Below are positions 39,051 through 46,900 of a DNA stretch of 51,109 nt, in pieces. Numbering within the stretch: position 1 is the first letter of the stretch; the number at the start of each line of letters is the position of its first letter. The stretch spans positions 1 to 51,109 of the forward strand of contig JAPKFY010000008.1 of assembly GCA_026646335.1 (NCBI GenBank). The letters run 5' to 3'. Below the pieces are notes generated by a model. That model was not told where the DNA came from, did not search any database, and saw only the letters and a list, made by a program, of their open reading frames with translations. Origin of the DNA: Aequorivita sp. (GTDB lineage: Bacteria > Bacteroidota > Bacteroidia > Flavobacteriales > Flavobacteriaceae). The position numbers and the translations under genes are program-made.

Positions 39051-40088
39051 ATGAAATTTCCCAAAAAATATAATTTTGCAGCCTCCACCTCGCTTCTCAT
39101 TGCGTTTTGCTCAACATTGGCTATGGGCATTTTTCTATATTTTTTATTTGATTTGATTTCCGCTTGGTTGCTTCTCCTCTTTCTAGTTTTGTTTTTGCTC
39201 ACGTTTTTCATCATTCAATATCGAGTTGAGAAATTCATTTACTTCCGAATAAAAAAAATATACAAAGACGTTCGCATTCTAAACGAGAAGGATTTTCCAA
39301 AACCATCCGTAACCACTGATTTAGAAGTGCTTACCCGCGAAGTTGAGAATTATGTTAATGTCAAAAAACTTGAAATAGAAACCCTAAACATTCGCGAAAA
39401 TTACCGAAAGGAATTTATGGGAAATATTTCGCACGAACTAAAAACTCCTTTATTTACTGTGCAAAGTTATATTTTGACTTTGCTAGATGGCGCAATGAAA
39501 GATAAGGCGGTGCGTAAAGAATACTTGCGAAGAGCAAATAAAGGTGTGGAAAGGCTCATTTATATTGTGAAAGAGCTGGACATGATTTCCAAACTGGAGG
39601 TGGGAGGTCTGGTGCTGAATAAAGAAAATTTCAACGTATTGGAATTGATTAAAAATATTTTTGATTTGTTGGAAATGAAGGCTGCCAAAAAAAATATATC
39701 CCTTGTTTTTGACAAGGAATATTTTGAGGAAATAATTGTAAAAGCAGACCGGGAGCGAATTGAACAAGTGCTTACAAACCTTATAGTAAATTCTTTGAAA
39801 TATGGAAAACAAGACGGAACTACGGAGGTAAGCATTGAAAATATTGTGAAAAACAAAGTTCTGGTCCGTGTTACCGATAATGGCGAAGGAATTTTAAAAG
39901 AAAATATGCCCCGTATTTTTGAGCGTTTTTATCGCGTTGACAAAAGCGGCTCCAGAAAGGAGGGTGGAAGCGGGTTGGGCCTATCCATTGTAAAGCATAT
40001 TGTGGAAGCCCACAACGAAAAAATCTATGTGGAAAGCCAATTTGGCATTGGTTCTGAATTTTCATTCACCCTCGAAAAGGGAAAATAA
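39051..40088 (+). CDS. Membrane sensor histidine kinase, PhoR-like
   Basis: 345 residues from MKFPKKYNF; the longer frame starts with TTG inside the regulator gene. Two adjacent N-terminal membrane helices (about 8-30 and 32-50) with almost no periplasmic loop, then a short linker and no PAS domain. HisKA with GNISHELKTPLFTVQSY; HATPase with NLIVNSLKYG, VTDNGEGI and GGSGLGLSIVKH. Lack of an external domain suggests it senses membrane or cytoplasmic signals or a partner protein. It overlaps the convergent glycosyltransferase gene by 27 bases. Confidence 0.92.
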   Translation: MKFPKKYNFAASTSLLIAFCSTLAMGIFLYFLFDLISAWLLLLFLVLFLLTFFIIQYRVEKFIYFRIKKIYKDVRILNEKDFPKPSVTTDLEVLTREVENYVNVKKLEIETLNIRENYRKEFMGNISHELKTPLFTVQSYILTLLDGAMKDKAVRKEYLRRANKGVERLIYIVKELDMISKLEVGGLVLNKENFNVLELIKNIFDLLEMKAAKKNISLVFDKEYFEEIIVKADRERIEQVLTNLIVNSLKYGKQDGTTEVSIENIVKNKVLVRVTDNGEGILKENMPRIFERFYRVDKSGSRKEGGSGLGLSIVKHIVEAHNEKIYVESQFGIGSEFSFTLEKGK

Positions 40089-41129
40089 TTCCGTGAAATC
40101 TACGGGTTGTTGTGTCAAGGTTTTCAAACCCTTGTAAGCAACAATTTTGTCGAGTTTTTTCAATTTGAATTTATCCTGCCCGCAAGAAGGTACAATCCCA
40201 AGGTTTTTTAAGCGACTTGCCAAATATTCCTGTTCGTATTGTCCCGGAGTTGGAATGAAAAACGCTTTTTTTTCAAGTATCGCTAAATCCATAATTGTAG
40301 TGTATCCGGAGCGGGAAATAACAACTTCGCTTTTGTTTATGGTGTCTTCAAGCTCGTTGCTTTTTATAAAGTTCACCATTTTTATGTTTTCGAAATTTCC
40401 CCACTTTTGTTCTTTTTCAACAATTCCGCGGACCATTAAAATCTTGTTTTCGCTTTTTTTCAATGACTCCTTCAATTTTTCTTCCAAAATAGTTCGCTGT
40501 GGTTCGGGACCTGAAAGCAAAACCAAGATGTCTATGGTTTTTGGGACTTCCTTTTTTTTCATTCGGCTTAAAACCCCGATGTATTTTATTGGAAATGGCT
40601 CCCCCGTTAAATGGCCTAGTTTTCCACTGAGGTTCATCAGCACGTCATCAGAATCTGGCACCCAGCAAGCATCAAATTTCGCAATGATATTTTGGTGTAT
40701 TTTACTGCTGAAGTAGGAAGTGCTCCCCGTTAAAACGTTCAATTGGTGCGTAATAAAAACGGAAGGTATTTTTGAATCTCTCAAGCCAAATCGGTTGTCA
40801 CTTATAATTCCATGGATTTTTCCTTCAGCAACGAGATGCTTTACAATTCGTTTTTCAGCAGCAATTGTTCTTTGAATTTGAGGAAGTTTCAACAGGATTT
40901 TCCATTTAAAATAGCCGCCTTTTTTAGGATATGTAATATTGTATGAAGGCAATTCCAAAGATTCCAATTCGGGAAATTCTTTTTGAAGAAGCAAGAGAGC
41001 AGCCCCGTCTGAAGCTATCATAACCTCAAATTTATGGTCAAGCAATGCGCGAATTATAGGAATACAGCGCGTAGCGTGTCCCAACCCCCAATGCAAGGAA
41101 GCAACTAATATCGTTTTCTTTTTCAGCAT
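40062..41129 (-). CDS. MurG/GT28-like glycosyltransferase
   Basis: 355 residues. N-terminal LVASLHWGLGHATRCIPIIRALL with the Gly-rich loop of GT-B enzymes; C-terminal EVVISRSGYTTIMDLAILEKKAFFIPTPGQYEQEYLA is the nucleotide-sugar site of the GT28 family (as in MurG). Substrates unknown; it is not MurG itself because it lacks the peptidoglycan cluster context and several MurG loops. A TACCTTTG element ends six bases before its ATG. The 3' end overlaps the kinase gene. Confidence 0.87.
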   Translation of the reverse strand: MLKKKTILVASLHWGLGHATRCIPIIRALLDHKFEVMIASDGAALLLLQKEFPELESLELPSYNITYPKKGGYFKWKILLKLPQIQRTIAAEKRIVKHLVAEGKIHGIISDNRFGLRDSKIPSVFITHQLNVLTGSTSYFSSKIHQNIIAKFDACWVPDSDDVLMNLSGKLGHLTGEPFPIKYIGVLSRMKKKEVPKTIDILVLLSGPEPQRTILEEKLKESLKKSENKILMVRGIVEKEQKWGNFENIKMVNFIKSNELEDTINKSEVVISRSGYTTIMDLAILEKKAFFIPTPGQYEQEYLASRLKNLGIVPSCGQDKFKLKKLDKIVAYKGLKTLTQQPVDFTELFSLFEGE

Positions 41130-41134
41130 AAAAA

Positions 41135-41142
41135 CAAAGGTA
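41135..41142 (-). promoter_or_regulatory. Candidate -7 element of the GT28-like gene
   Basis: TACCTTTG on the minus strand, five bases between its end and the ATG at 41129; a leaderless mRNA is predicted. Confidence 0.5.
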
Positions 41143-41194
41143 GCAATAATTGCTGCGGTAGTATATTTCCTTAATTTTACCGAAAATTTAAATT

Positions 41195-41869
41195 TTGGGA
41201 AGCAAAAACAAACTGAGACGCTTTAGGGAAAATGAAACTTTTTCAAACGTCGTGCAGCCTTCACGCGAGGAAGTATTGAGCGATGCGTTGAAATTAAAAG
41301 GAAATTGGCGCAAAAATTTCTTCAAAAACAACAATCCCTTGGTTTTGGAATTGGGCTGTGGCAAAGGAGAATACTCCGTGAACCTTGCAAAAGCATATCC
41401 CGAAATGAATTTTTTGGGAATAGACATTAAAGGTGCCCGTTTTTGGCGTGGGGCAAAAATCGCTTTGGAGGAAAACCTAAATAACGTAGGTTTTTTACGT
41501 ACCCAAATTGAACTCGTGGACCACATTTTTGAAGAAAATGAAGTAGATGAAATTTGGGTCACCTTTCCAGATCCACAAATTAAATACAAGCGCACCAAAC
41601 ATCGTTTGACGAATGAAGACTTTCTTAAGAAATATAAAAAAATCCTAAAACCAGATGGGTTTGTTCACCTAAAAACCGATAGTGAATTTATGCACGGCTA
41701 CACCCTTGGCCTGCTGCATGGTTTGGGCGAAAATATTGAATACGCACACCACGATGTTTACGGCAGCCAAGGCGCGCCAGAGGCGGTAACCAATATTCAG
41801 ACTTTTTATGAGAAGCAATATCTTGAAATTGGCAAGAAGATAACTTACATTCGGTTTAAATTCCGTTAG
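41195..41869 (+). CDS. trmB: tRNA (guanine-46-N7)-methyltransferase
   Basis: 224 residues. SAM-binding VLELGCGKGEYSVNLAK, then FLGIDIKGARFWRGAKIA, VTFPDPQIKYKRTKHRL and HLKTDSEFM, the TrmB signatures. It methylates G46 in the variable loop of tRNAs. The start is TTG at 41195, giving the family-typical N-terminus GSKNKLRRF. Divergent from the GT28-like gene with 65 bases between. Confidence 0.96.
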   Translation: MGSKNKLRRFRENETFSNVVQPSREEVLSDALKLKGNWRKNFFKNNNPLVLELGCGKGEYSVNLAKAYPEMNFLGIDIKGARFWRGAKIALEENLNNVGFLRTQIELVDHIFEENEVDEIWVTFPDPQIKYKRTKHRLTNEDFLKKYKKILKPDGFVHLKTDSEFMHGYTLGLLHGLGENIEYAHHDVYGSQGAPEAVTNIQTFYEKQYLEIGKKITYIRFKFR

Positions 41870-41907
41870 TTAGAAATTCAGTATATTCACAGAAATAACC
41901 GCCCTAA

Positions 41908-42534
41908 ATGGCACTATTTTACAATTTACTTATAGGTTTTCTAGGTTCATTTATCGGTGTGCTTCCTCCGGGTTTGATAAATATGTATACCGCAAAAATA
42001 AGTATGAAAGAGGGTAGGAAAAGAGCCTTTCTTTTTTCGATTGGGGTTTGCATTACGGTGATGCTTCAAACTTATATTGCGCTTATTCTTGCCCGTTATA
42101 TCGGAAAGCATCCAGATGTGGTTAGAATGCTTCAAAAAGTGGCCTTGGGTATATTTATCAGTCTTACGATTTACTTCATATTTATAGCGAAGGATACCCG
42201 TAGGGAAATCCGTGATCACAATGAAAATTCCAAAAGAAACCGCTTCTTTTTGGGAATTTTTATCGCAATGCTAAACATTTTGCCAATTCCATATTGGATC
42301 TATCTAAGCATAACTTTTTCGACATTTGGGGTGTTTTCTTTTTCACAACTCGGGCTTTTAATAACTGTAATCGCTTCTGGAGTAGGTACTTATGCTAGTT
42401 TGGCTCTATATGTGCAATTTTTTAGGCCGAAAGAACATTCGCATAAGCTAAGCCTTAATATGAATTATGTTATAGGTCTTGTTACCGCTGCTATTTCGGT
42501 AATTACTTTACTGAAAATTTTAAAGGAATTTTAA
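41908..42534 (+). CDS. LysE/RhtB-family exporter
   Basis: 208 residues with about six membrane helices. LIGFLGSFIGVLPPGLINMYTAKISMKEGRKRAFLFSIG is the LysE N-terminal signature. Exports amino acids or related small molecules; the substrate is unknown. It ends two bases before the alkyltransferase-like gene. Confidence 0.87.
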   Translation: MALFYNLLIGFLGSFIGVLPPGLINMYTAKISMKEGRKRAFLFSIGVCITVMLQTYIALILARYIGKHPDVVRMLQKVALGIFISLTIYFIFIAKDTRREIRDHNENSKRNRFFLGIFIAMLNILPIPYWIYLSITFSTFGVFSFSQLGLLITVIASGVGTYASLALYVQFFRPKEHSHKLSLNMNYVIGLVTAAISVITLLKILKEF

Positions 42535-42536
42535 AG

Positions 42537-42860
42537 ATGTCCAACGAAGGTTTTTTCGAAAAAGTCTATCAAGTAGCGGCACTTATTCCCTACGGAAGGG
42601 TTACTTCTTATGGTGCAATCGCAAAGTATTTAGGCGCTACCGGAAGTGCCCGTATGGTAGGTTGGGCAATGAACGGAAGTGTAAACAAAGACGTTCCTGC
42701 ACACCGGGTTGTAAACCGAAATGGATTGCTCACGGGGAAACACCATTTTCAGGGTACAAACTTGATGCAACAGCTTCTGGAAAGTGAGGGCATTGAAGTA
42801 GTTGAGAACAAGGTTCAAAATTTTGAAAAATATTTTTGGGACCCTATGAAGGAGCTTTGA
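42537..42860 (+). CDS. Alkyltransferase-like DNA-binding protein (MGMT family, Cys lost)
   Basis: 107 residues, the size of alkyltransferase-like proteins. MGMT DNA-binding domain: IPYGRVTSYGAIAKYLG and ARMVGWAMN. The acceptor motif PCHR reads PAHR here (A55), so it cannot take the alkyl group itself. Such proteins flag O6-alkylguanine for nucleotide excision repair. Follows the LysE gene by two bases. Confidence 0.93.
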   Translation: MSNEGFFEKVYQVAALIPYGRVTSYGAIAKYLGATGSARMVGWAMNGSVNKDVPAHRVVNRNGLLTGKHHFQGTNLMQQLLESEGIEVVENKVQNFEKYFWDPMKEL

Positions 42861-42866
42861 AAAGGA

Positions 42867-43002
42867 AAATCCCAAATACCAAAAGGAATACTTCGAAAAT
42901 TAAAGCAGTAGTATTTTCTATTTTTTTTAAAATTTACAAATAATTAGGATATAATTTCAACCAAACTTACTGCGAGCAGCCACTGTGTACTGCCAACTTA
43001 TT
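42867..43002 (+). repeat. Intergenic micro-repeats before mrp
   Basis: AAATCCCAAATACCAAAAGG (42868 on) is the inverse type of the GGAATTTGGGATTT repeat near rimM. ACTGCGAGCAGCCACTGTG and ACTGCCAACTT (42969-43000) belong to the ACTG-unit family. The rest of the 189-base gap is plain AT-rich DNA. Confidence 0.45.
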
Positions 43003-43006
43003 TTAG

Positions 43007-43014
43007 TATATTTG
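43007..43014 (+). promoter_or_regulatory. Candidate -7 element of mrp
   Basis: TATATTTG, exact TAnnTTTG, 35 bases before the ATG. Confidence 0.5.
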
Positions 43015-43049
43015 CACTTTAGAATGAATCTAAATATTGTGATAAAAAA

Positions 43050-44189
43050 ATGAGCATTTCAAAACAAGATATCCTTCAAGCCCTTGAAACCATTACAGTT
43101 TCAGGTGAAGGAAGAAATATGGTAGAGAGTGGTGCTGTGCAGAATGTTGTGACTTTTGCAGACGAAATTATCGTGGATCTGAAACTTTCCACACCGGCAC
43201 TTCACATAAAAAAACGCACTGAGGCAGATATTGTCAAAACCATTCACGAAAAAGTGGATGCCAATGCCAAAGTACAAGTAAATATTAAGGTTGAGGCTCC
43301 TGCAAAACCTCAAAACCCGAATTTGATAAAAGGGAAACCCATTCCCGGGATTCAAAATATAATAGCCGTAGCTTCCGGAAAAGGAGGTGTCGGTAAATCA
43401 ACGGTGGCGGCAAATTTGGCGGTTACGCTTTCCAAAATGGGTTTCAAGGTTGGAATTTTAGATGCTGATATTTACGGCCCCTCCATCCCGATTATGTTTG
43501 ACGTTGCAATGGAAAAGCCACTTTCGGTAAACATTGGCGGCAAAAGCAAAATGAAGCCCGTTGAAAACTACGGAATAAAAATTCTTTCCATCGGCTTTTT
43601 CACCCAACCCGACCAAGCCGTAATCTGGCGTGGACCAATGGCCGCCAAAGCATTGAACCAACTCATTTTTGATGCTGCTTGGGGCGAATTGGACTTTATG
43701 CTGATAGACCTTCCACCGGGAACAGGTGATATTCATTTAAGTATTATGCAGTCATTGCCAATCACTGGAGCGGTGGTGGTCAGTACGCCACAAACCGTCG
43801 CTTTGGCCGATGCTCGAAAAGGTGTAGCAATGTTCAGGCAGGAAAACATAGATGTTCCTGTTTTGGGAATCATCGAGAACATGGCATATTTCACGCCTGC
43901 TGAGCTTCCAGAAAATAAATACTATATCTTTGGGAAAGAGGGTGCTAAACATTTAGCTGAAGATTTGGACGTTCCATTTTTAGGCGAAGTGCCATTGGTG
44001 CAAAGCATTCGCGAAGCGGGTGATGCAGGAAGGCCAGCAGCGCTGCAAACAGCAACGCAAATTGAAGAAGCTTTTGAAGCAATTACTAGAAATGTAGTTG
44101 AGGAAACAGTTCGCAGAAACGAAAATCTTCCGCCAACGGCAGCTATAAAAATTACAACAATGGCAGGTTGCAGCGCCGTAAAAAAATAA
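43050..44189 (+). CDS. Mrp/ApbC iron-sulfur carrier ATPase
   Basis: 379 residues. N-terminal MIP18 (DUF59) domain about 1-90; P-loop NTPase domain with the deviant Walker A ASGKGGVGKST near 108-118, DADIYGPSIP and DLPPGTGDIHL. Members carry and deliver 4Fe-4S clusters. The CxxC normally found after ENMAYF is replaced by TPAELP, so cluster binding would need other ligands; a Cys lies near the C-terminus (MAGCSAVKK). Start of the mrp-nifU unit, one base apart. Confidence 0.95.
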   Translation: MSISKQDILQALETITVSGEGRNMVESGAVQNVVTFADEIIVDLKLSTPALHIKKRTEADIVKTIHEKVDANAKVQVNIKVEAPAKPQNPNLIKGKPIPGIQNIIAVASGKGGVGKSTVAANLAVTLSKMGFKVGILDADIYGPSIPIMFDVAMEKPLSVNIGGKSKMKPVENYGIKILSIGFFTQPDQAVIWRGPMAAKALNQLIFDAAWGELDFMLIDLPPGTGDIHLSIMQSLPITGAVVVSTPQTVALADARKGVAMFRQENIDVPVLGIIENMAYFTPAELPENKYYIFGKEGAKHLAEDLDVPFLGEVPLVQSIREAGDAGRPAALQTATQIEEAFEAITRNVVEETVRRNENLPPTAAIKITTMAGCSAVKK

Positions 44190-44190
44190 T

Positions 44191-44427
44191 ATGACAACCC
44201 AGGAACTAACAACAAAAGTAGAAGAAGCATTAGACGAGATCCGTCCATTTTTGCAGAACGATGGAGGCGATATTTCGCTTGTTTCCATTGAAGAAGGCAA
44301 AGTAGTGAACGTTCAGTTGCAAGGAGCTTGCGTTGGCTGTTCCGTAAACCAAATGACGTTAAAGAGCGGTGTGGAAATGACTATTAAAAAGTATGCTCCT
44401 CAAATTGAAAAAGTAGTAAGTGTTTAG
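44191..44427 (+). CDS. NifU-like iron-sulfur scaffold protein
   Basis: 78 residues, a free-standing NifU C-terminal (Nfu) domain. IRPFLQNDGGDISLVSI and the cluster-binding CxxC in GACVGCSVNQMTLKSGVE are both present. It would hold a 4Fe-4S cluster between two monomers and pass it on, probably together with Mrp upstream. A small terminator hairpin follows. Confidence 0.95.
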   Translation: MTTQELTTKVEEALDEIRPFLQNDGGDISLVSIEEGKVVNVQLQGACVGCSVNQMTLKSGVEMTIKKYAPQIEKVVSV

Positions 44428-44431
44428 CAAC

Positions 44432-44453
44432 AATGACAACCGTCATTTTTTTA
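44432..44453 (+). terminator. Small terminator after nifU
   Basis: AATGAC/GTCATT stem with loop AACC, then seven T. Confidence 0.65.
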
Positions 44454-44468
44454 ACTCAATTTCAAAAC

Positions 44469-44476
44469 TATTTTTG
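44469..44476 (+). promoter_or_regulatory. Candidate -7 element of the ferredoxin reductase gene
   Basis: TATTTTTG, TAnnTTTG type, 24 bases before the ATG at 44501; makes the reductase-ferredoxin pair a separate unit from mrp-nifU. Confidence 0.45.
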
Positions 44477-44500
44477 AACCCAATAAAGAAATAGTCTTTC

Positions 44501-45553
44501 ATGATAAAAACGGATATTCTCATCATCGGCGCAGGACCTACGGGTCTTTTTACGGTTTTTGAAGCAGGATTGCTTAAATTGAAATGTCATTTGATTGATG
44601 CACTTCCGCAAGCTGGTGGACAGTGTGCAGAAATATATCCTAAGAAGCCTATATACGATATTCCCGGCTTTCCAGAAATATTAGCTGGCGATTTGGTAAG
44701 CAATTTGATGAAGCAGATTGAGCCATTTCAGCCCGGCTTCACTTTGGGTGAACGTGCGGATACGATTGAAAAATTAGATGACGGTTCTTTCATCGTCACC
44801 ACAGATAAAGGCACAAAACATCACGCCCCAATAGTCGCCATTGCAGGTGGCTTGGGAAGTTTTGAACCGCGAAAGCCCCCAATTCCCAATCTTTCCACAT
44901 TTGAAGATAAAGGTGTGGAATACATTATCCGCGATCCTGAATTGTATCGAAATAAAAATGTCGTTATTTCTGGCGGTGGTGATTCTGCTCTTGATTGGAG
45001 TATTTTCTTGACAGACGTTGCAAAGAGTGTAACACTCATTCACCGAAGAAATGAATTCCGTGGTGCATTGGACAGCGTTGAAAAAGTTCAGGAACTAAAA
45101 AATCTTGGAAAGATTGAACTGATAACTCCTGCTGAAGTAATTGGTTTGGTTGGAAATAATAGTCTTGAAGAAGTAGTAATAAAACAAGGTGCTGCCATTT
45201 TCAATCGAGAGTGCGACCATTTTATTCCTTTGTTCGGATTATCTCCAAAGTTAGGCCCAATAGCTGATTGGGGACTTGAAATTGAAAAAAACGCGATTAA
45301 AGTTGACAATTCTTTAGATTATCAAACAAACATTCCCGGAATCTATGCCATTGGCGACGTAAACACATATCCTGGAAAATTGAAGCTAATTCTCTGTGGT
45401 TTTCACGAAGCTACGTTGATGTGCCAAAGTGCCTACCAACGAATATTCCCAGATAAACGGTATGTAATGAAATACACCACCGTTGGGGGTGTGGAAGGTT
45501 TTGACGGCAGTAAAAAAGAAGCGCCCAAAGCAGTAATTAAGTCAATTGATTAA
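44501..45553 (+). CDS. Ferredoxin-NADP+ reductase, thioredoxin-reductase type
   Basis: 350 residues. FAD motif ILIIGAGPTGLFTVFEAGL, QCAEIYPKKPIYDIPGFP, NAD(P) motif VISGGGDSALDWSIFL with HRRNEFRGA, and IPGIYAIGDVNTYPGKLKLI. It lacks the redox CxxC of thioredoxin reductase, which fits the TrxR-like ferredoxin-NADP reductase family. The 2Fe-2S ferredoxin three bases downstream is the likely partner. Confidence 0.93.
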   Translation: MIKTDILIIGAGPTGLFTVFEAGLLKLKCHLIDALPQAGGQCAEIYPKKPIYDIPGFPEILAGDLVSNLMKQIEPFQPGFTLGERADTIEKLDDGSFIVTTDKGTKHHAPIVAIAGGLGSFEPRKPPIPNLSTFEDKGVEYIIRDPELYRNKNVVISGGGDSALDWSIFLTDVAKSVTLIHRRNEFRGALDSVEKVQELKNLGKIELITPAEVIGLVGNNSLEEVVIKQGAAIFNRECDHFIPLFGLSPKLGPIADWGLEIEKNAIKVDNSLDYQTNIPGIYAIGDVNTYPGKLKLILCGFHEATLMCQSAYQRIFPDKRYVMKYTTVGGVEGFDGSKKEAPKAVIKSID

Positions 45554-45556
45554 TAG

Positions 45557-45886
45557 ATGACTGACATCAAAATTACAATCACTGATCGCCTAGGAGTGAA
45601 ACACGAAGTTGAAGCCCCAACAGATATGAATATGAACCTTATGGAAATAGTTCGTTCCTACGAATTGGCGCCAGAGGGAACCATCGGTATCTGTGGTGGA
45701 ATGGCGATGTGCGCATCTTGCCAGTGTTATGTTCTAAGTGAACACGAGCTACCTGAAATGAGCTATGATGAAGATTTGATGCTTGCCGAAGCCTTTAATG
45801 TGAAAGACAATAGCCGCCTTGGCTGCCAGATTTTTATAAAAGAAGAACTCGATGGATTGGAAGTAGAATTGGCTCCTGAAGTTTAA
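45557..45886 (+). CDS. 2Fe-2S ferredoxin, adrenodoxin type
   Basis: 109 residues. Cluster ligands follow C-x5-C-x2-C in GICGGMAMCASCQCYV with the fourth Cys in RLGCQI, the vertebrate/adrenodoxin-type spacing. MSYDEDLMLAEAFN is the acidic helix that docks to reductases. It shares a transcript with the reductase, so electrons should run from NADPH to this ferredoxin; the final acceptor is unknown. Confidence 0.95.
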   Translation: MTDIKITITDRLGVKHEVEAPTDMNMNLMEIVRSYELAPEGTIGICGGMAMCASCQCYVLSEHELPEMSYDEDLMLAEAFNVKDNSRLGCQIFIKEELDGLEVELAPEV

Positions 45887-45920
45887 GGAACTGTTTTTAT
45901 AAGTTTACAATACTAAAGAA

Positions 45921-46817
45921 CTATTCAGTTTTATAATCAATCAACTTTTGTGGCCCTTCAAGCAATACGCGTTGAACTTTCAGCGTACCATCTTCCGTAG
46001 TAGAAATCTGCCATTTTATCAATGAAATCTCGCCATTTTCTATTTCCAAACCGGTAATGCTTCTTGGATGCACGCAGCTTCCATCGTTAAAAAAAGCAAT
46101 ATCTCCTGGTTCCGGAAAACGCGGTCTATGTGTGTGGCCAATGATGGTAAAAATATTTTTGTTTTCAACAATCCAACGTTTTGTCCTTCTTTCAACCTTG
46201 ATGAGTTCTTTGTAATTTTTTGCTGGGCTTGTAGGGTCGCCAATACCGAAAATCTGTAATTGCCGCCAAAGCACCCGTACCATAAAACGGTTGAATTTCC
46301 AACCTACATAATTCATCCAATCAGCTTGGTGGCCGTGCATCATGAAAATTTCCTGTTGGCTGGTTTCATGTTTTAAAATTAACCCTTCTGTAAACTCGAT
46401 TCCAGGGAAAAGTGGCGCATCTTTTCCGGTTATTTTATCAAAATAGCTGAATAGATGTTTTTCAACGTATCTTTTGTTTTTATAGACCATGTCATGGTTG
46501 CCCATTAATCTATAGAGCCTTCCTTCGTTGAAATAAAGTTTCATCAAAGCGTAAACATTTTGATGGGCTTCAAAAATATCTTTGAAAAAGGTATTTTCCC
46601 AAAGTTCGTCGCCATCGCCAATTTCACAATAGGTAAATCCGTTCTTATAGTAATCCTGGAGCGCGTGAAAGTAGATGTTTCTGTTGTTGGCGAAATCGTC
46701 TGCAAAACTGTTGTCGCCACGGTGACAATCACTGAAAATTACAAATTTTGAAGTGTCATTAAAAGTAATCCGGCGTGCAGATTGGTAAGCTCTGGAAATT
46801 CTTTTAAATGAGGACAT
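45921..46817 (-). CDS. Calcineurin-like metallophosphoesterase
   Basis: 298 residues. The metal-binding blocks appear in order: SDCHRGDN, GDGDELWE, GNHDMVY, HGHQADWMNY and GHTHRPRF. The layout is close to the UDP-2,3-diacylglucosamine hydrolase (LpxH) relatives, but it is longer and the substrate is not assignable. No signal peptide. Convergent with ferredoxin; downstream of the acyl-CoA dehydrogenase gene across an inverted repeat. Confidence 0.88.
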   Translation of the reverse strand: MSSFKRISRAYQSARRITFNDTSKFVIFSDCHRGDNSFADDFANNRNIYFHALQDYYKNGFTYCEIGDGDELWENTFFKDIFEAHQNVYALMKLYFNEGRLYRLMGNHDMVYKNKRYVEKHLFSYFDKITGKDAPLFPGIEFTEGLILKHETSQQEIFMMHGHQADWMNYVGWKFNRFMVRVLWRQLQIFGIGDPTSPAKNYKELIKVERRTKRWIVENKNIFTIIGHTHRPRFPEPGDIAFFNDGSCVHPRSITGLEIENGEISLIKWQISTTEDGTLKVQRVLLEGPQKLIDYKTE

Positions 46818-46833
46818 TGTTGAAAATTTTAAA

Positions 46834-46877
46834 CCGCGAATTCACGAATATACTATAAAATATTCGTGAATTCGCGG
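46834..46877. repeat. Perfect 18-base inverted repeat, terminator-like
   Basis: CCGCGAATTCACGAATAT (46834-46851) and its exact inverse (46860-46877) around loop ACTATAAA. Flanked by TTTTTT on the plus side and TTTAAAATTTT on the minus strand. It probably ends the acyl-CoA dehydrogenase transcript, but its length and symmetry suggest a dispersed element. Confidence 0.9.
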
Positions 46878-46900
46878 CTTTTTTAAAGATGTCCTTCGGT

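Noticed and set aside
38366-40088. Firm naming as phoB-phoR
   Set aside because: The domain wording fits, but no phosphate transport genes or Pho boxes are seen, so symbols were left empty.
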